A program made the translations under genes and the position numbers. A stretch of 64,000 nt of DNA from Jongsikchunia kroppenstedtii DSM 45133 (GTDB lineage Bacteria; Actinomycetota; Actinomycetes; Mycobacteriales; Mycobacteriaceae), in the NCBI RefSeq assembly GCF_000380485.1, contig NZ_AQYG01000049.1, forward strand, positions 124,001 through 188,000, in the 5' to 3' direction. The notes under the pieces are model-generated. The model did no database searches. It worked only from the letters and a program-made list of their open reading frames with translations, and was not told the origin of the DNA. Shown piece after piece: positions 16,308 through 31,300 of this stretch (positions are counted from its first letter, which is position 1; each line of letters starts with the position of its first letter).

Positions 16308-19300
16308 TTAGTCGTTCGGGCTCGTCGAACCCGTTACCGTCGCACCGGTCACCGATGCGTCCGAATTCCCCAGTCGATCCGACACCGCGCGTCCGACCAT
16401 CCGCATCTGTTCCGTATCGCCCATCTGCCAGTGGTCACCCGGCACGGCGATCCGGTTCAGGTCGCCGCGCAGGCACCGCTGCCACTCGTCGATTCCGGCG
16501 CTACCTGCGGGGATCTGTTCCGGCTCAACGTACAGCACCGGCCCGTCGAACTCCGGTGGCCGATGCGCATGCAGCAGTCCGGCGGCGTGGCGCGCGGACC
16601 GCGCCATACCGGCCGCGTAGCGCGCCAGTCCATCGCCGAGATCGTCGGCTGCGTCGTCGTCGGCCGATTGCCCGGCCCCCGGCGCGGCGATCGTCGCGTT
16701 CAGCGGCGGCGGGTCGAGCAGCACCAGCAGCTCCACCCGCCCACCCGCGGCCTGCAGCCGGGCCGCGATCGCGTGGGCGATGACGCCCCCGAGCGACCAG
16801 CCGAGCAGGTGGTACGGGCCGTCGGGCTGCACGGAGCTAATGTGCGCGAGGTACCGGTCGACCAACTCGTCGATGCTGTCGGCCGCCGCCTCCGGATCGA
16901 CGACCAGCCGGTCCTGCAGGCCGTATACCGGCCGATCCGGCAGCTCGGCGGCGAGGGCGCCGTAGACCCAGGCCAGTCCGCCGATCGGGTGGACGCAGAA
17001 TATCGGCGCCGCCGAGCCGCTCCGGCGGATCGGCAGCAGTTCGGCGAAGTCTGTTGTCGCCCCGGCATGTTCACCGTTCTCGTCGTCAGCGGTGGCTGCG
17101 TCGATGTGCCGGGCGATCTGCTCGGGCGTCGGATCGCCGAACATCCACTGCACCGGCATCTGGATGCCGGTCAGCTCGCTCAGCGTGCCGACCACCCGGG
17201 TGGCGATCATCGACGAGCCGCCGAGCTCGAAGAAGTTGTCGAACCGGCCGACGGTGTCGACCTCCACACCGATCGCCTCGGCGATGACGTTGGCCACCAG
17301 CTGTTCGGTCACCGACTGCGGGGCCACCCGATCGGTGCTGCGGTACACCGGCTCGGGCAACGCCGAGCGGTCGACCTTGCCGGTGGTGCCCACCGGCAGG
17401 GCGGGCAGGATCATCACGACCGCGGGCACCAGATAGCTCGGCAGCCGATGATGCAGTTCTTCGCGGACCATTCCCGGGTCCACCTGCTCTTGCCCCGGCG
17501 CGGGAACGACATACGCGACGAGACGACTCCCGCGTACCGGGTCGGCATGCGCGGTCGCCACGGCCTGGGTGAAATGCCCGGTGGCCATCAGCGCGGCTTC
17601 GACGTCACCCGGCTCGACCCGATAGCCGCCGACCTTCAGCTGCAGGTCTGCGCGCTGCAGATATTCCAGACTCAGATCCCCGTCGACGTCGGTCCAGGCG
17701 ACCAGGTCGCCGGTTCGGTACAACCGCTCCCCCGCCGCGCCGAACGGGTCGGCGATGAACCGCTCGGCCGACAGGCCGGGCGCACCCAGGTAGCCGTCGG
17801 CCAGCTGGCTGCCGCCGAGGTACAGCTCGCCGGTGACGCCGACCGGCGTGGGCCGCAGCCGGGAATCGAGAACGTAGACCGTCGAGTTGTCGACGGGGAC
17901 CCCGACCGGAACGCTGACGGCGTCGTCCGGCACGCTGCGCACGATCTGGTCGGTGATGCTGACCGCGGCCTCGGTGGGGCCGTAGAGATTGTGCAGCACA
18001 ACGGAATCCGACTGCAGCATCCGGCGGGCCAGCGCGGGCGGCAGCGTCTCCCCGATACAGAGCACATCACGCAGCGAGTCCGGCAGCGCCGCGTCGCCCT
18101 CCAACAGCATCTCGACGAGCGTCGGAACCGCATGCAGCACGGTGACGCCCTTCGCGGCGATCAAGTTCCGCAGGTACGCCGGGTCCCGGTGGCCGTCCGG
18201 CTCGGCGATCACCATCGTCGCTCCGCCGGCCGCCGGCCACCAGTACTCCCAGACCGAAAGGTCGAATGTCGCAGGAGTTTTCACCAGCACGGCATCGTTC
18301 CGGTCGATCGGGAATCGACGCAGCTTCCATTGCAGCTGATTGACGACCGCCCGCTGCGGTACCTGCACGCCCTTGGGCACACCGGTCGATCCCGAGGTGA
18401 ACAGCACATACGCCGGATGGTCCGGTCGCAGCGCGGCACTGCGCTCGGCGTCGGCGATGGGTGCTGACGACAGTGCGACCGAACGCCTCTCCAGATCAGC
18501 GAGAGAGTCGGCGGTGATGATCGATACCGGCCGGGCCGAATCGACCACGGCCGCAATACGATCGGCGGGTTGTGCCGGATCGATCGGTACATAGGCCGCG
18601 CCCGCGGCGACCACCGCGTACATGGTCACCAACTGTTCAGTCGACCGCGGCAGCGCGACGGCGACCAGATCGCCGGTGCCGACGCCCGCGGCGATCAGCG
18701 CCCGGCCCCACCGGTTGACCCGGCCCAAGAGCTCCGCGAACGTCAATTGCGTTGCCCCGTCGACGACACCGACCGCGTCGGGGTCGGCGGCGGCACCGGT
18801 GCACACCAGGTCGTACAGCGTGACGGCCGGATGCGGATGGTCGGTCATGTTGGTGGCCCGCACCAACCGGCTGCGTTCGGACGGCCCCAGCAGGTCGATG
18901 TCGCCGACCGGCAGATCCGGGTCGAAGACGATCAGACTCAGCACACGAGCGAAGGTGTCCGCGAACTTCCGGACGGTCGACTCGTCATAGAGATCTGTCG
19001 CATACGTCCAGGTGACATCGAGTTCGGCGCCCAGATCATGCTCGCCGTCCGCGATACCCGTCCCCCCATCGCCGGCCTGCCTATCGTTCCCGGGCTGCCC
19101 ATCGTTCCCGGCAAGCACGGTCAGGTGCAGATCGAACTTGGCGACATCGAGATCGATATCCAGCGGCCGCGCGGTCACTCCGGGCAGCTCGAAGTCCTCC
19201 GACTGGAGGTTCTGGAACGACATCGCCGCCTGGAACAGCGGGTGATGCGCAGTCGACCGGGCCGGCGACACGACCTCCACGACCCGTTCGAACGGCACAT

Positions 19301-22300
19301 CGGCCTGCGCGAAGTCGTCCAGATCGTCGTCGCGGACCCGCGCCAGCAGATCGATGAACGATTCCCCCGGGCGGACACGGGTGCGCAGCGCCAGGGTTCC
19401 GGCGAACATGCCGACGACATCATCGAGCACCGGCAGACCGCGGCCGGCGACGGGCGACCCGATCACCACGTCGTCGGTGCCGGCCAGCCGCGCCAGCAGC
19501 ACCGCGTAGGCCGCGTGCATCACCATGAACAACGAGGTACCGGTGCGGCGCGCGAGCTCCTCCAGGCCCACGCGTACATCGCTGCCCAGCTGCGCCTCGA
19601 TCGTGCGTCCACGGGTCGACAGGACGGCCGGCCGCGGCCGATCGGTCGGCAGCTCGAGTCGGTCGGGCGCGTGCCGCAGCCGTTCCGCCCAGTACCGCTC
19701 CTGCCTCGACACCAGCGCCGCCGGGTCGACGTGGTCGCCGAGCAGCTGCTGCTGCCAGGCGGCGAACGACGGATACTGCAGCACCGGTCGGCCGACGAAC
19801 GGCTCGGCTGCGGACAACCTGGCGTGGTATGCGGTGAAGACGTCACGGGCGAGGACCGTCAGCGACCAGCCGTCCACCGAAATATGATGCGCGGCAACGG
19901 CGAATACCCATTCGCCGATGGTCGACTGCTCGCGCCGGGTATGCAGGTGGCCGGGTTCGGCGTGCATGCTGGTGCGCAGCAGCATGATTCGGACCGGCAC
20001 GGTGGTGGTCACGTCGAAGCCGGTCATCGCCAGGCGCCGCAGTTCCGTGGTGGCCGCGGCCGGATCGAACTCGTCCCGCACCACGATCGGCACCGCGTCG
20101 ACGTCGTGAACACGATGCCGCGGGCCGTCCGGACCGTCGGGATAGCTGCTGCGCAGCGCCGCGTGCCGGGCCACGACATCGGAGATCGCCGCCGTGAACG
20201 CGTCCACGTCGAGTTCGCCGGTCAGACGCACGGCGAGGGCGATATTGTCGGCCGCCGACTCGGGATCGAATCGGTTGAGGAACCACATCCGTTGCTGCGC
20301 GGCCGACAGCGGCGCGGACTCCGGCATCGGCGCGTCGACGGTCAGCTCCGGCAGCGGGTCGGTCAGCTCGGGATCTGCCTCCAGCTGCGCGGCGAGCTGT
20401 TCGACGACGGGATTGTCGAAGACGATGCGCACCGTCACGCCCCGGCCGGTGCGCGCTGCGAGTCGGGCAGCGACCTGGGTCGCCAGCAGCGAATTGCCGC
20501 CGAGGGCGAAGAAATCGTCGTCGAGGCCGACACGCGGTCGTCCGAGCAGATCGCCCAGAATGTCGGCGACCAACTGTTCCCAGCGCGTGCGCGGCGCCCG
20601 GAACTCGGTCTCGACGACATCCGGCTCCGGGAGCGCGGCGACATCCAGCTTGCCGTTGACGGTGGTCGGCATCTCGTCGAGAATTACCAGATCCGGCGGA
20701 ATCATGTAGGCGGGCAGTCGGTCTCGCGCATGGTCGAATACGGCCGACAGGTTGTCGCCGCCCACCGCCGCCGCATCCGGCGCCAGCACCAGGTAACCCA
20801 CCAGCCGCGCCGTGTCGCCGTCACCGCGAACCACTACGACGGCCTCGCTCACGCCGGCGGCCTCCGCGAGCACAGCGCTGATCTCGGCAAGCTCGATGCG
20901 TTGGCCGCGCAGCTTGATCTGCGAGTCGTCCCGGCCGACGTAGATCAGCCCGGCCGCCGTGCGGCGCACCAGGTCTCCGGTGCGATACAGCCGGCCGCCG
21001 GCATCGTCGAAGGGGTCGGCCACGAAACGATCGGCGGTGAGACCCGGCCCCGCCACATAGCCGCGCGCCAGCTGCACGCCGCCGAGATACAGCTCGCCGA
21101 CGACGCCCCGCGGTACCGGCCGCAGCCGGTCGTCGAGGACGTAGGCACGGGTGTTGCGGACCGGCCCGCCGATCGAGACGGTGGTGCCGTCGACGCCCAC
21201 CGCCGCGACCGCGGCGGTGACATCGACCGCGGCCTCGGTCGGTCCGTAGAGGTTGTGCAACTGGGCGCCGCCGGCACCGATTCGCGTCGCGAACCGTCGC
21301 ACCGTCTGCGCCGGCAAAACCTCGCCGGACGCGAATACATGCCGCAGGGCGCGGTGCGCCTCGGCCGGCGGGTCGGCCGACAGGTACGCCGCCAACATCG
21401 ACGGCACGAAGTGCGCGACCGTCACCCGGTGGCGCGCAATCGCGTCCGCCAGGTAGCCGGGATCGCGATGGCCGTCCGGCGACGCGATCACCATGGCAGC
21501 CCCGGTCTGCAACGGCCAGAACAACTCCCACACCGATACATCGAAGGTGCTCGGCGTCTTGTAGAGCACCCGATCGTCGGCGCCGATCCGGTAACCGCCC
21601 TGCATCCAGGCCAGTCGGTTGACGATCGCGCCGATCGGGACCGCCACCCCCTTGGGCCGTCCGGTGGACCCCGAGGTGAACAGGACGTAGGCGGCGTTGT
21701 CCGCGGTCACGTCGGGCAGCCCCACCGTCGACCATCGGCCCACGGCAGCCGGATCGCCCGCCGCGTCCGAATCCCCCGCGTCAGAATTCCTTGGGGCCGG
21801 GTCGGTCTCGACCGTCAGCACCGCCGCGGCGCCGGCCAGTGGACGCAGCCGCTCGGCGTGTTCGGCCGCGGTGAGCACGACGCTCGGCCGCGCGACCTCC
21901 AGCATGTACGCGATTCGTTCGTCGCCGCTGTCCGGGTCCACCGGAAGATAAGCGGCGCCGGCCATCGTCGCCGCGTAGATCGAGATCACCTGCGTCACCG
22001 AGCGATCCAGCGCCACGGCGACCACCGCCTCCGGACCCACCCCGCGATCCCGCAGATCGTGCACCCGCGCCGCGACCCGGTCGGCGAACTGCGCGTAGGT
22101 GAGTTCCTCGGTGTCGGAGACGATCGCGGGCGCATCCGGCGTGCACGCCACCTGATCGGCGAACAGCTGCGCGAGCGATACCGGCGGCACCGGTTCCACC
22201 GGCCCGGCCGACGTGGCGATCAACCGGGCCCGGTAGTCCGCATCCAGCCAGGGCAGATCGCCGACGAGCGCATCGGGGTCGGCGGTCGCCGTCTGCAGCA

Positions 22301-25300
22301 GCCGGGTGAAGGCAGCGGCGAATCCGCGGACGGTCGACGCATCGAACAATGCTGTGGCGTAGATGAATTGCGCGCCGAGACCGGCCGGTGCCCCGGTCGA
22401 GTCGGCCCGCTCGGTGATGGACAGCTGCAGGTCCACCTTGGCCGGCACGACACCCGGGTCGATCGACCGCAGCGTCAGGTCGCCCGCCTCGACACCGACG
22501 CCGTCATCGAGGCCCGCGGCGGAACCGGCGTGATTCTCGACGCCGAACATCGCCTGGAAAATCGGATGCCGATCGTGCGCGCGGCGGGGGCTGACCCGCT
22601 CGACGATCTCCTCGAACGCGATGTCCGCATGCTCGAACCCGTCGAGGTCGATGTCGACGACCCGTCGGACCAGCTCGCGGAAGCTCTCGGCGGGATCCAA
22701 TTGGGTGCGCAACGCGACGGTATCGACGAACATGCCGATGAGCCCGGCCAATTCGGTCTCCGACCGACCCGCCACCGCGGTGCCGACCACGACGTCGCGG
22801 GTGGCCGCCAGCCGGCCGAGGGTCACCGCGAACGCGGCGTGCAGGACCATGAAGGTGGTGGCACGCGACGCCGCCGCGAGCTCGGCCACGGCGCGGTGGG
22901 TGGCGGCATCGATCGCCACTTCGACGACTGCGCCCGCCGGATCGGCAACGATCGGCCGTACCCGGTCGGCCGGCAGCGCGAGCAGATCCGGGGCACCGGC
23001 CAGCTGCCGCTTCCAGTACTCGAGCCCGGCGGCCGCGGCGGATGCCGGATCGTCGGGCGAGCCGAGCCGATCCCGTTGCCAGAGAACGTAGTCCGCATAG
23101 GCGACCGGCAGCGGCTGCCAGTGCGGCGCCCCGCCCTCGACACGCGCCTGGTACGCACCCATCATCTCCTGCAACAGGACCGGCAGGGATACGCCGTCGC
23201 CGCTGATGTGGTGCAGCACGACGGCGAGCAGATGCCGCTGCGCCCCATCGGCGCCGGGCTCGCGACGCAGCAGCAGCGCCCGGATCGGCAGGTCGGTCCC
23301 CAGGTCGAAGCCGGTCGTGACGAATTCGGTGATCCAGGCGAGACGTTCGTGGGCGTCCAGCTCGGCCATCGCGTCGAGTTCATCGGCCACGGCATCGTCA
23401 TCGAAGTCCGGCCGTGACAGGATCGTCGGCAGCTCGTCCATCTCGACGACCACCTGATAGGCACCGTCGCCGTCCGCCGGGTACCGAGTGCGCAGCGGCT
23501 CGTGCCGTTCCAGCAGGTCCAGCAGTGCCGCGTCGAGCGCCGCCTCGTCGAGCGGTCCGTCGATCTCCAGCACCAACGGCAGGTTATAGGTGGGATCCTC
23601 GGGCGCGAAGCGGTTGAGGAACCACATCCGTTGCTGCGCAGGCGACAACGGCAGGCGCGCCGGCCGATCCTGCGGCGTCAGCGCCAGGCGGGTATCGGTC
23701 GCCGACTCGCTGCGCGCCACGATCTCGACGAGGTCGGCGATCGTCGTCGCCTCGAACACCTGGCGCACCGCAACGACCGACCCGGTCAGATCTCCGATCC
23801 GCGCGACCAGCCGCGTCGCCGACAACGAGTTGCCGCCGAGCCCGAAGAAGTTGTCCGCCAGGCCGGCTCGGCCGGACTCGGTTGTGTGATCCAACTCGAG
23901 CGTCTGCTCGACGGCCTTCGTGACCGCGCGCTCCAGCGCGGTCGTCGGCGCCACGTACGTCGACTGCACCGGTAAGGGAACCGGCAGCGCGCGGCGGTCG
24001 ATCTTGCCCGCGACGGTCAGCGGCAACCGTTCGAGCCACATCACAACATCCGGGATCATGTACGACGGCAACGACTTCCGGCAGGAAGCCAGCAGCTCCT
24101 CGGTGTCGGCCGGCGAGCCCCCGATCTCGGGCCGGCCGACGACGTAGGCGACCAGTCGCTGCATCGCGGCGCCGGACTGCTTCTGCTCGGTATGCACCAG
24201 CGCGATCGCGCTACGCACCGCGGGCTGCGCCGTCAGGACCGCGGCGATCTCGCCCAGCTCGATCCGCTGCCCGCGCAGCTTGACCTGGAAGTCGTTGCGG
24301 CCCACATACCGCAGCTCGCCGATGGCGGGGTCCCACCGCGCCAGGTCGCCCGTGCGATACATCCGGCTGCCGTCGGGCACCCCGTATGCGGACGCGAACG
24401 GATCGGCGACGAACCGTTCGGCCGTCAGCGGTCCGCGGCCGATGTACCCGCGCGCCAGCTGCAGGCCTGCCAGGTAGAGCTCGCCCACCTCGCCGGGCGC
24501 CACCGGATGCATCCGACGATCGAGCACGTAGGCCCGCAGTCCCGCCTGCATCGAACCGATCGGCACCGCGTCGTCGTCGCCGTCGGCAGCGGTGACCGGA
24601 TGGTGCATCTGACCGATCGAGACCTCTGACGGGCCGTACAGGTTGTTCAACCGGCCATCGGTGATCGATGCGAACCGTCGCGTCAGCGGGCCGGACAACG
24701 CTTCGCCGCCCTGGAAGACCTGCCGCAACGAGTCCAGTCGCAGGCCCGAGTCGAGCGCCTGGTCGACGATCGCGCGCAGCAACGACGGCACGGTCGACAT
24801 GATCGTCGTGCGGTATCGGCGAATCTGCTCGACGAGGTAGGCGACATCACCCCGGCGTTCCGGATCCGCGATCACCACACGAGCACCGGCGGCCAACGGC
24901 CAGAAGATGTCCCACGCCGACATGTCGAAGATCGTCGACACCTGTGCCAGCACGGCGTCGGTGTGGTCGAGCTGGAACCGCCGCTGCATCCAGTCGAGGT
25001 CGGCGGCCAGGCCGCGATTGCTCAGCGCCACCCCCTTCGGCAGGCCGGTCGAGCCGGAGGTGAAGACCACGAACGCGAGCGACTCCGGATGTCCGCGGCC
25101 GCCGCCCGCACGCTCCGGATTCGTGATGATCGGTGACGTGTCGAGATCGGCTGCCGCCGCGTCGGTGTCGCCGATGACGGCGCCCGCCGCGTCGACCGTC
25201 AGCACGCGCCCCGACCACCCGTCGGGCACCGGACCATCGGTGAGCACGCAGTCCGCCTGTGCGGTATTCAGCATGTGCGCAACGCGTTCGGACGGCTGCC

Positions 25301-28300
25301 CCGGGTCGAGCGGGGTGTACGCGCCGCCGGCCTTCACCACGCCGTAGACCGCGACGAAGAACGCCACCGAGCGGCCGATATTCACCGCGACCAGCTTGTC
25401 GGTGCCGATGCCGGCCGCGATCAGCCGGTGCGCCAAGATATTCGCGCGGGCATTGAGGTCGCCGTAGGTCACCTCGATGTCAGCATTCTCTGAACCGGTC
25501 ATGCCTCTCGGCTGCACGAGCGCGACCGAATCCGGCCGCTGCGCCGCCATCGCCTCGAACGGCGTGATCAACAGGTCCGGTGTCGCATTCTCGGGGCCGC
25601 CATCCTGCCACCGGTGCAGGTCCGACCGTTCGGTGTCGGTTCGCAGATCGATGTCGCCGAGGGCGGTCGCGGGGTCGGCGGTGATGCCGGACAACAGCGT
25701 CTCGAACCGGTCGACCAGCCGCTGCACGGTCTCGGCATCGAAGATGTCCGTGTCATAAGTCATTTCGCAATGCAGCGAGCCGTCGGACTGTTCGTCGCCT
25801 CGTTCCTGGTCGACAGTGAGTTGCAGGTCGAATCGGGCGGCATTGACGGGCGACGGCACCGGACTGATTGTCATGTCCGGCAACGCGATGTCGGCCTGTT
25901 GCATGTTCTGCAGGACCAGCGCCACCTGCGCGAGCGGATGCCGACCGATCTGCCGTTCCGGCGCGATCGCCTCGACGAGGCGCTCGAACTGGGTGCCCGA
26001 ATGCGCGAAGGCGTCGACGTCGACGTCGCGCACCGCCGCGAGATTGGCCTCCAGGCTCGCGCCCTGGTCGATGGCGGTCCGCAGCACGATCGTGTTGACG
26101 AACATTCCGACCATCGAATCGATTTCGCGCATGCCGCGACCCGCCACCGGCGTGGCGATGGCGACCTCGTCGGCGTCGCCGATCCGGGCCAGCAGCGCGG
26201 CGAACGCGGTGTGCAGCGCCATGAACAGCGTTGCGTCGGTACGCCCGGCAGCATCGGACAACCGCCGGTGCACCGACGCCGAGATGTTGAACGGAATAAC
26301 CGCGCCGCGCCGGGTCGGCTCCGGCGGCCGGTGTCGGTCGCGCGGCAGAATGATCTCCGGTGCCAGCTCGTCGAGCCGGGAACGCCAGTACGCCAGGTCC
26401 TTTCCGGCCGCCGAGTCGGGATCGGTGTCGTCCCCCGCCCGTTCGGCGAGCCACACCGCGTAGTCCGCGTACTGAACATCCAGCGGCTGCCAGCGCGGCA
26501 CCTGACCGTTACATCGCGACTGATAGGCAGCGGCGATATCCGCCGTCAGCGTCGCGACCGACCAGCCGTCCAGCGCGATATGGTGCGCTGCCAGCACCAG
26601 CAGATACTCGGTCTCGCCTGCGCCGCCGGAGGTTTCGAGCAGCTCCAGCCGCAGCGGCAGGTCCCGGTCGAGGTGGAACGGCCGCGTGAGGAACGACTCC
26701 ATCCGGAAGGCCAGGTCTGCCGGATCGACCTGCTCCGCTGTCATTTCCAGGGAGTCGATCGCCGTCGCGACCGGAATGATCTCCTGATCCGGGCCGGCGG
26801 GGCTGTCTCGGTACACGGTGCGCAGAATCTCGTGACGCCCGATGACATCCACGATCGCGGACCGCAGCGCGTCGGCGTGCACCACGCCGGACAACCGCAG
26901 CACGATCGGGATGACGCCATCGAGCGATTCGGGTTCCATCCGGGTGACGAACCACATCCGCTGCTGCGCCGGGGTCAACGGGAGCCGCGCGGGACGCTCG
27001 ATCTGGCCGATCGACCGATAGCGCGGCCGCGACCGGCCGACGATCACCGTCGCCAGCTCGGCCGGGGTCGGCGCGTCGAACAGTTCCCGCACCGACAGCT
27101 CCACGCCCACGGATTCGCCGATCCGCGCGGCCGCCTGGGTGGCAGACAGCGAGTTGCCGCCGATCGCGAAGAAGCCGTCGTCCACCCCGACCCGCTCGGC
27201 GCCGGTCACCTCGGCGAAAACCGAGCAGATCGTTCGTTCGATATCGGTCGCCGGGGCGCGGTACCGCAGGGACCGGTCGATCTCGGCCGGCGCCGGCAAT
27301 GCCGCGCGGTCGAGTTTTCCGTTGCCGGTCAACGGGATCGCGTCGATCAGCATGATCTGGTCGGGCACCATGAACCGCGGCAGTCCGGCGGCCGCGTGCG
27401 CCGCGAGATCGTCCGCCGACAGCTCCGTGCCGTCGGCTGGACGGACATAGCTCACCAGCGTGGGCCCGTTGGCGGACGGCACCGCCAGCGTCGCCACGAA
27501 GTCCACACCGGCGAATCCGCCCAGAACATGGTCGATTTCACCGAGTTCGACGCGCTGGCCGCGGATCTTCACCTGGAAGTCGTCGCGGCCGACGAACTCC
27601 AGCTGCGGAGCGGAGTCTCCCGCGTCGGTGGTCCAGCGAACGAGATCGCCTGTGCGATAGAGGCGTTGCCCCGGCGCGCCGAAGGGGTCGGCGACGAATG
27701 CGGCCGCAGTCAGGTCCGCGCGGTGCTGGTATCCGCGGGCCAGCGCGTCACCGGACACATACAGCTCGCCGACGACGCCGATCGGCACCGGATGCAACCG
27801 CGAATCCAACACGTGCACAGTCGATCCGATGATCGGTCCGCCGATGGTCACTCGCTGCCCGGCGACCAGCGGCGGTGACACCGTCGACCAGATGGTCGTC
27901 TCGGCGGGGCCGTAGAGATTGAACATGCGCCGGCCGGGCGCCCAGCGGGCCACGAGTTCGACGCCGCAGGTGTCGCCGGCGACCATCAGCGTCTGCAGCC
28001 GGTCGAGGCCGGCCGGCTCGATGGAGGCGAGTACCGGCGGCGTGATCAGGGCATGCGTCACCTCGCCGGCCGCCAGCACGTCACGCAGCGGTGCCGCACC
28101 GAACACGTCGGGCGGCGAGATCACCAGCGCGGCACCGCCGGACAGGGCCAACAGCAACTCGTACACGACGGCGTCGAAGTTCGGCGACGCCGCCTGCAGC
28201 ATCCGGGATCCTCGGTCGAGCCGGGCATCGGTGTGCGCCTGCGCGATCAGGTTCGCAATGCCGCGATGGGTCACGACGACGCCCTTGGGGCGGCCGGTCG

Positions 28301-31300
28301 ATCCCGATGTGTAGATGACATAGGCGGGCTGGTCGAAATTCGGTGCGGCGGTCAGCTCGCCGCGCAGGATCGGCGCGACCGGCTGCTGATCGATGAGACC
28401 GGCGGTGGCGCCGGCCGTCAGGTCGAGCCACTCCACCGTATCCACCGCGCCGACCTCGGCCGGACCCGACAATCCGAGCGCCGCACCGGAATCGGCGAGC
28501 AGGTAACGGACACGGTCGGCCGGCAGCGCCGGGTCGAAGGACAGGAATGCGGCACCGGTCTTCGCGACCGCCCACACCCCCAACAGGTATTCGAAGCCGC
28601 GACCGGTACCGATCGCGACCACCGATTCGGGGCCGACGCCGCGGCCGATAAGCACCCGTGCGAGTTGTGTCGAGCGCCGATCGAGTTCACCCCAGCTCCA
28701 GGTCGCCGAGCCGAGGACGACCGCCGTGTCGTCGGGGTCGTGGAGCGCGACCGCAGCGTCGATCAGATCCGTGAGAGTGACGGGCGGCCGGGCGGGTTCG
28801 CCCCGCGCCCGACGGGCGGTCGCGCCGTCGACATCGGCGAGCACGATGTCGATATCGCCGACCACCGCATCCGGGGCGGTCGCCGCCGCCGTCACCACCG
28901 AGACCCAGCGACGCAGCAGCGCCCGGGCCGTCGAATCGTCGAGGATGTCGGTCGCGTAGGTCAGCGCGAGCGTGGCGCCCACCGCATCGTTCCCGGTGAA
29001 CCGCTCGTCCGCGTCGAAATGCGCATCGAATCGAGCTGGGACGGCATCGATCTCGAGCGACGTGAAGAAGCCGGCGCCCACGGCGCGGCTGACGGCGTCG
29101 GCGCTCGCCCCCGGCTCGACATGGTGCCGGCGTCCGCCATACGCGACCTGGAAAAGCGGATGATGCTCCGGCGTCCGCGGCGGATCGAGCGCATCGACGA
29201 CTCGCTCGAACGGCACGTCGGCGTGGGCGAAGGCGGCCAGGTCGGCGTCGCGAACGGCCATCAGCAGATCGGTGAACGAGGCGTTCTGGTCCACATCGGT
29301 GCGCAGCACAACGGTGTTGACGAACATGCCGACCAGCGCCGCGATCTCCGGCTGCGCCCGACCGCCCACGGCCGTACCCACCGAGATGTCGGACGTGCCC
29401 GCCAGCCGCGACAGCAACACCGCCAGGGCCGTATGGAAGACCATGAACGTGCTGGATCCGGTGCGACGAGCCAATTCCGCCACCGCGGCGTGGGTTTCGA
29501 CGTCGATCGGCAGCTCGACCCGTGCCCCGCGATACGACGGCCGGTCCGGGTACTGCCGATCGAGCGGCAGCGGAAGCCGCTGCGGCTGGCCGGCCAGCCG
29601 CTGGCGCCAATACTCCACCTGACGTTCGCCGACGGTCTCCCCGGAATCGTCGACATGGCCCAGCAGATCCCGCTGCCACTGGGCGTAGTCGACATACCGC
29701 ACATGCCTGTTGGGCGACGTCCACGCGTTCCCGGCGACCCGCGCACCATAGGCCGCGGTCAGGTCGACGACGAACGGAGTCGCCGAGTGCTCGTCGGCGC
29801 AGATGTGATGCACCACCATCGCGAACACGGTCCGGTCGGGCAGTCGATAGATCGCGAACCGCACGGGCGGCGCGGCGGCGAGATCGAACGGTTCGGCGGT
29901 CGATGCGGCTACCGCCGCCACCGCCGCATCGGTCGACGGCAGCTCGCGCTCGTCGATCACCGGCGGCCACTCATCGGGATCGCAGATCACCTGTCGCGGA
30001 CCGTCGGCCTCCGCGGCGTAGCGGGTGCGCAGCGCCTCATGCCGGATCAGCACATCGCCGATGGCGGCGCGCAGGGCTGCCGCATCGATCCCGGCGCCCA
30101 GATCCACCGCGATCGGCAGATTGTAGACCGCCGACTCGGGTTCGAGCCGCGCCAGGATCCACATGCGTTGCTGCGCTGCCGACAGCGGATACGAGTCGGC
30201 GTCCGGATAGCGGTGCAGGACAGGGGTTCCGTCGGCGGCCTGCGGATCCAGTGCATCCGCCTGGGCGGCCAGACCGGCCACGGTCGGATGATCGAAGATG
30301 AGCCGCACCGCGACCCGGCGCCCCAGTCGCGCCGACACGGTCGCCGCGATACGGGCCGCCGACAGCGAGGTGCCGCCGATGTCGAAGAAGTCGGCGGTTC
30401 GGCCGACCCGATCGACCTCGAGCACCCGCGCGAACTCCTCCGCGACGACCCGTTCGGTCGGGGTCTGCGGTTCCACGTAGTCGGCCGGGCCCAGATCGGG
30501 TGCCGGCAGCGCCGATCGATCGAGTTTGCCCGACGCATTGCGCGGCAGCTCGTCGAGGCCGATCACGGTCTCCGGAACCATGAAGTGCGGCAGGACTTCC
30601 CGTGCATTCTCCAGCACCGACGCGTCAGCGGCCACCGTGGCGGGGACCAGATAGGCGATGAGCCGCTGCGTGCCCGCGGTCTCGCGCACATCGACCGCGA
30701 CCGCGCTCACCTGCGGCGCCTGCCGCAGCGCGGCCTCGATCTCCCCCAGCTCGATGCGCTGGCCGCGATACTTGACCTGGGTATCGACGCGCCCCAGATG
30801 CTCCAGCGTCGGGCCGGTCGCGCCGGCGCGCCAGCGACCCAGGTCGCCGGTGCGGTACATCCGGCTTCCCCGGCCGCTCAACGGATTGGCGACGAATCGG
30901 TCGGCGGTCAGGTCCGGTCGACCGAGATAGCCGCGCGCCAACTGGTCACCCACAAGATACAGTTCGCCGACCACCCCGTCGGGCACCGGTTGCAATCGCG
31001 AATCCAGCACGTACACGGCGGAATTCGCCTGCGGTCGGCCGATGGTCGGGATCGCGTCCGCGGTACCCGTCACGTCGGCACCGGTGATCGACACGGTCGT
31101 CTCGGTAGGCCCGTACAGGTTGTGCACCCGCACCGACCCCAGCGCCGAGGCCTCGGCGACCGTCGCCGAGGGCAGCGCCTCGCCGATGACCCAGAGCTGT
31201 CGCAGCGACCGCACCTGCTCGGCGATCGCCGGATCGGCCTGTGCCGCTTCGATGAACACGGTCAGCATCGTGGGCACGAAGTCGCAGACGGTGACGCGAT

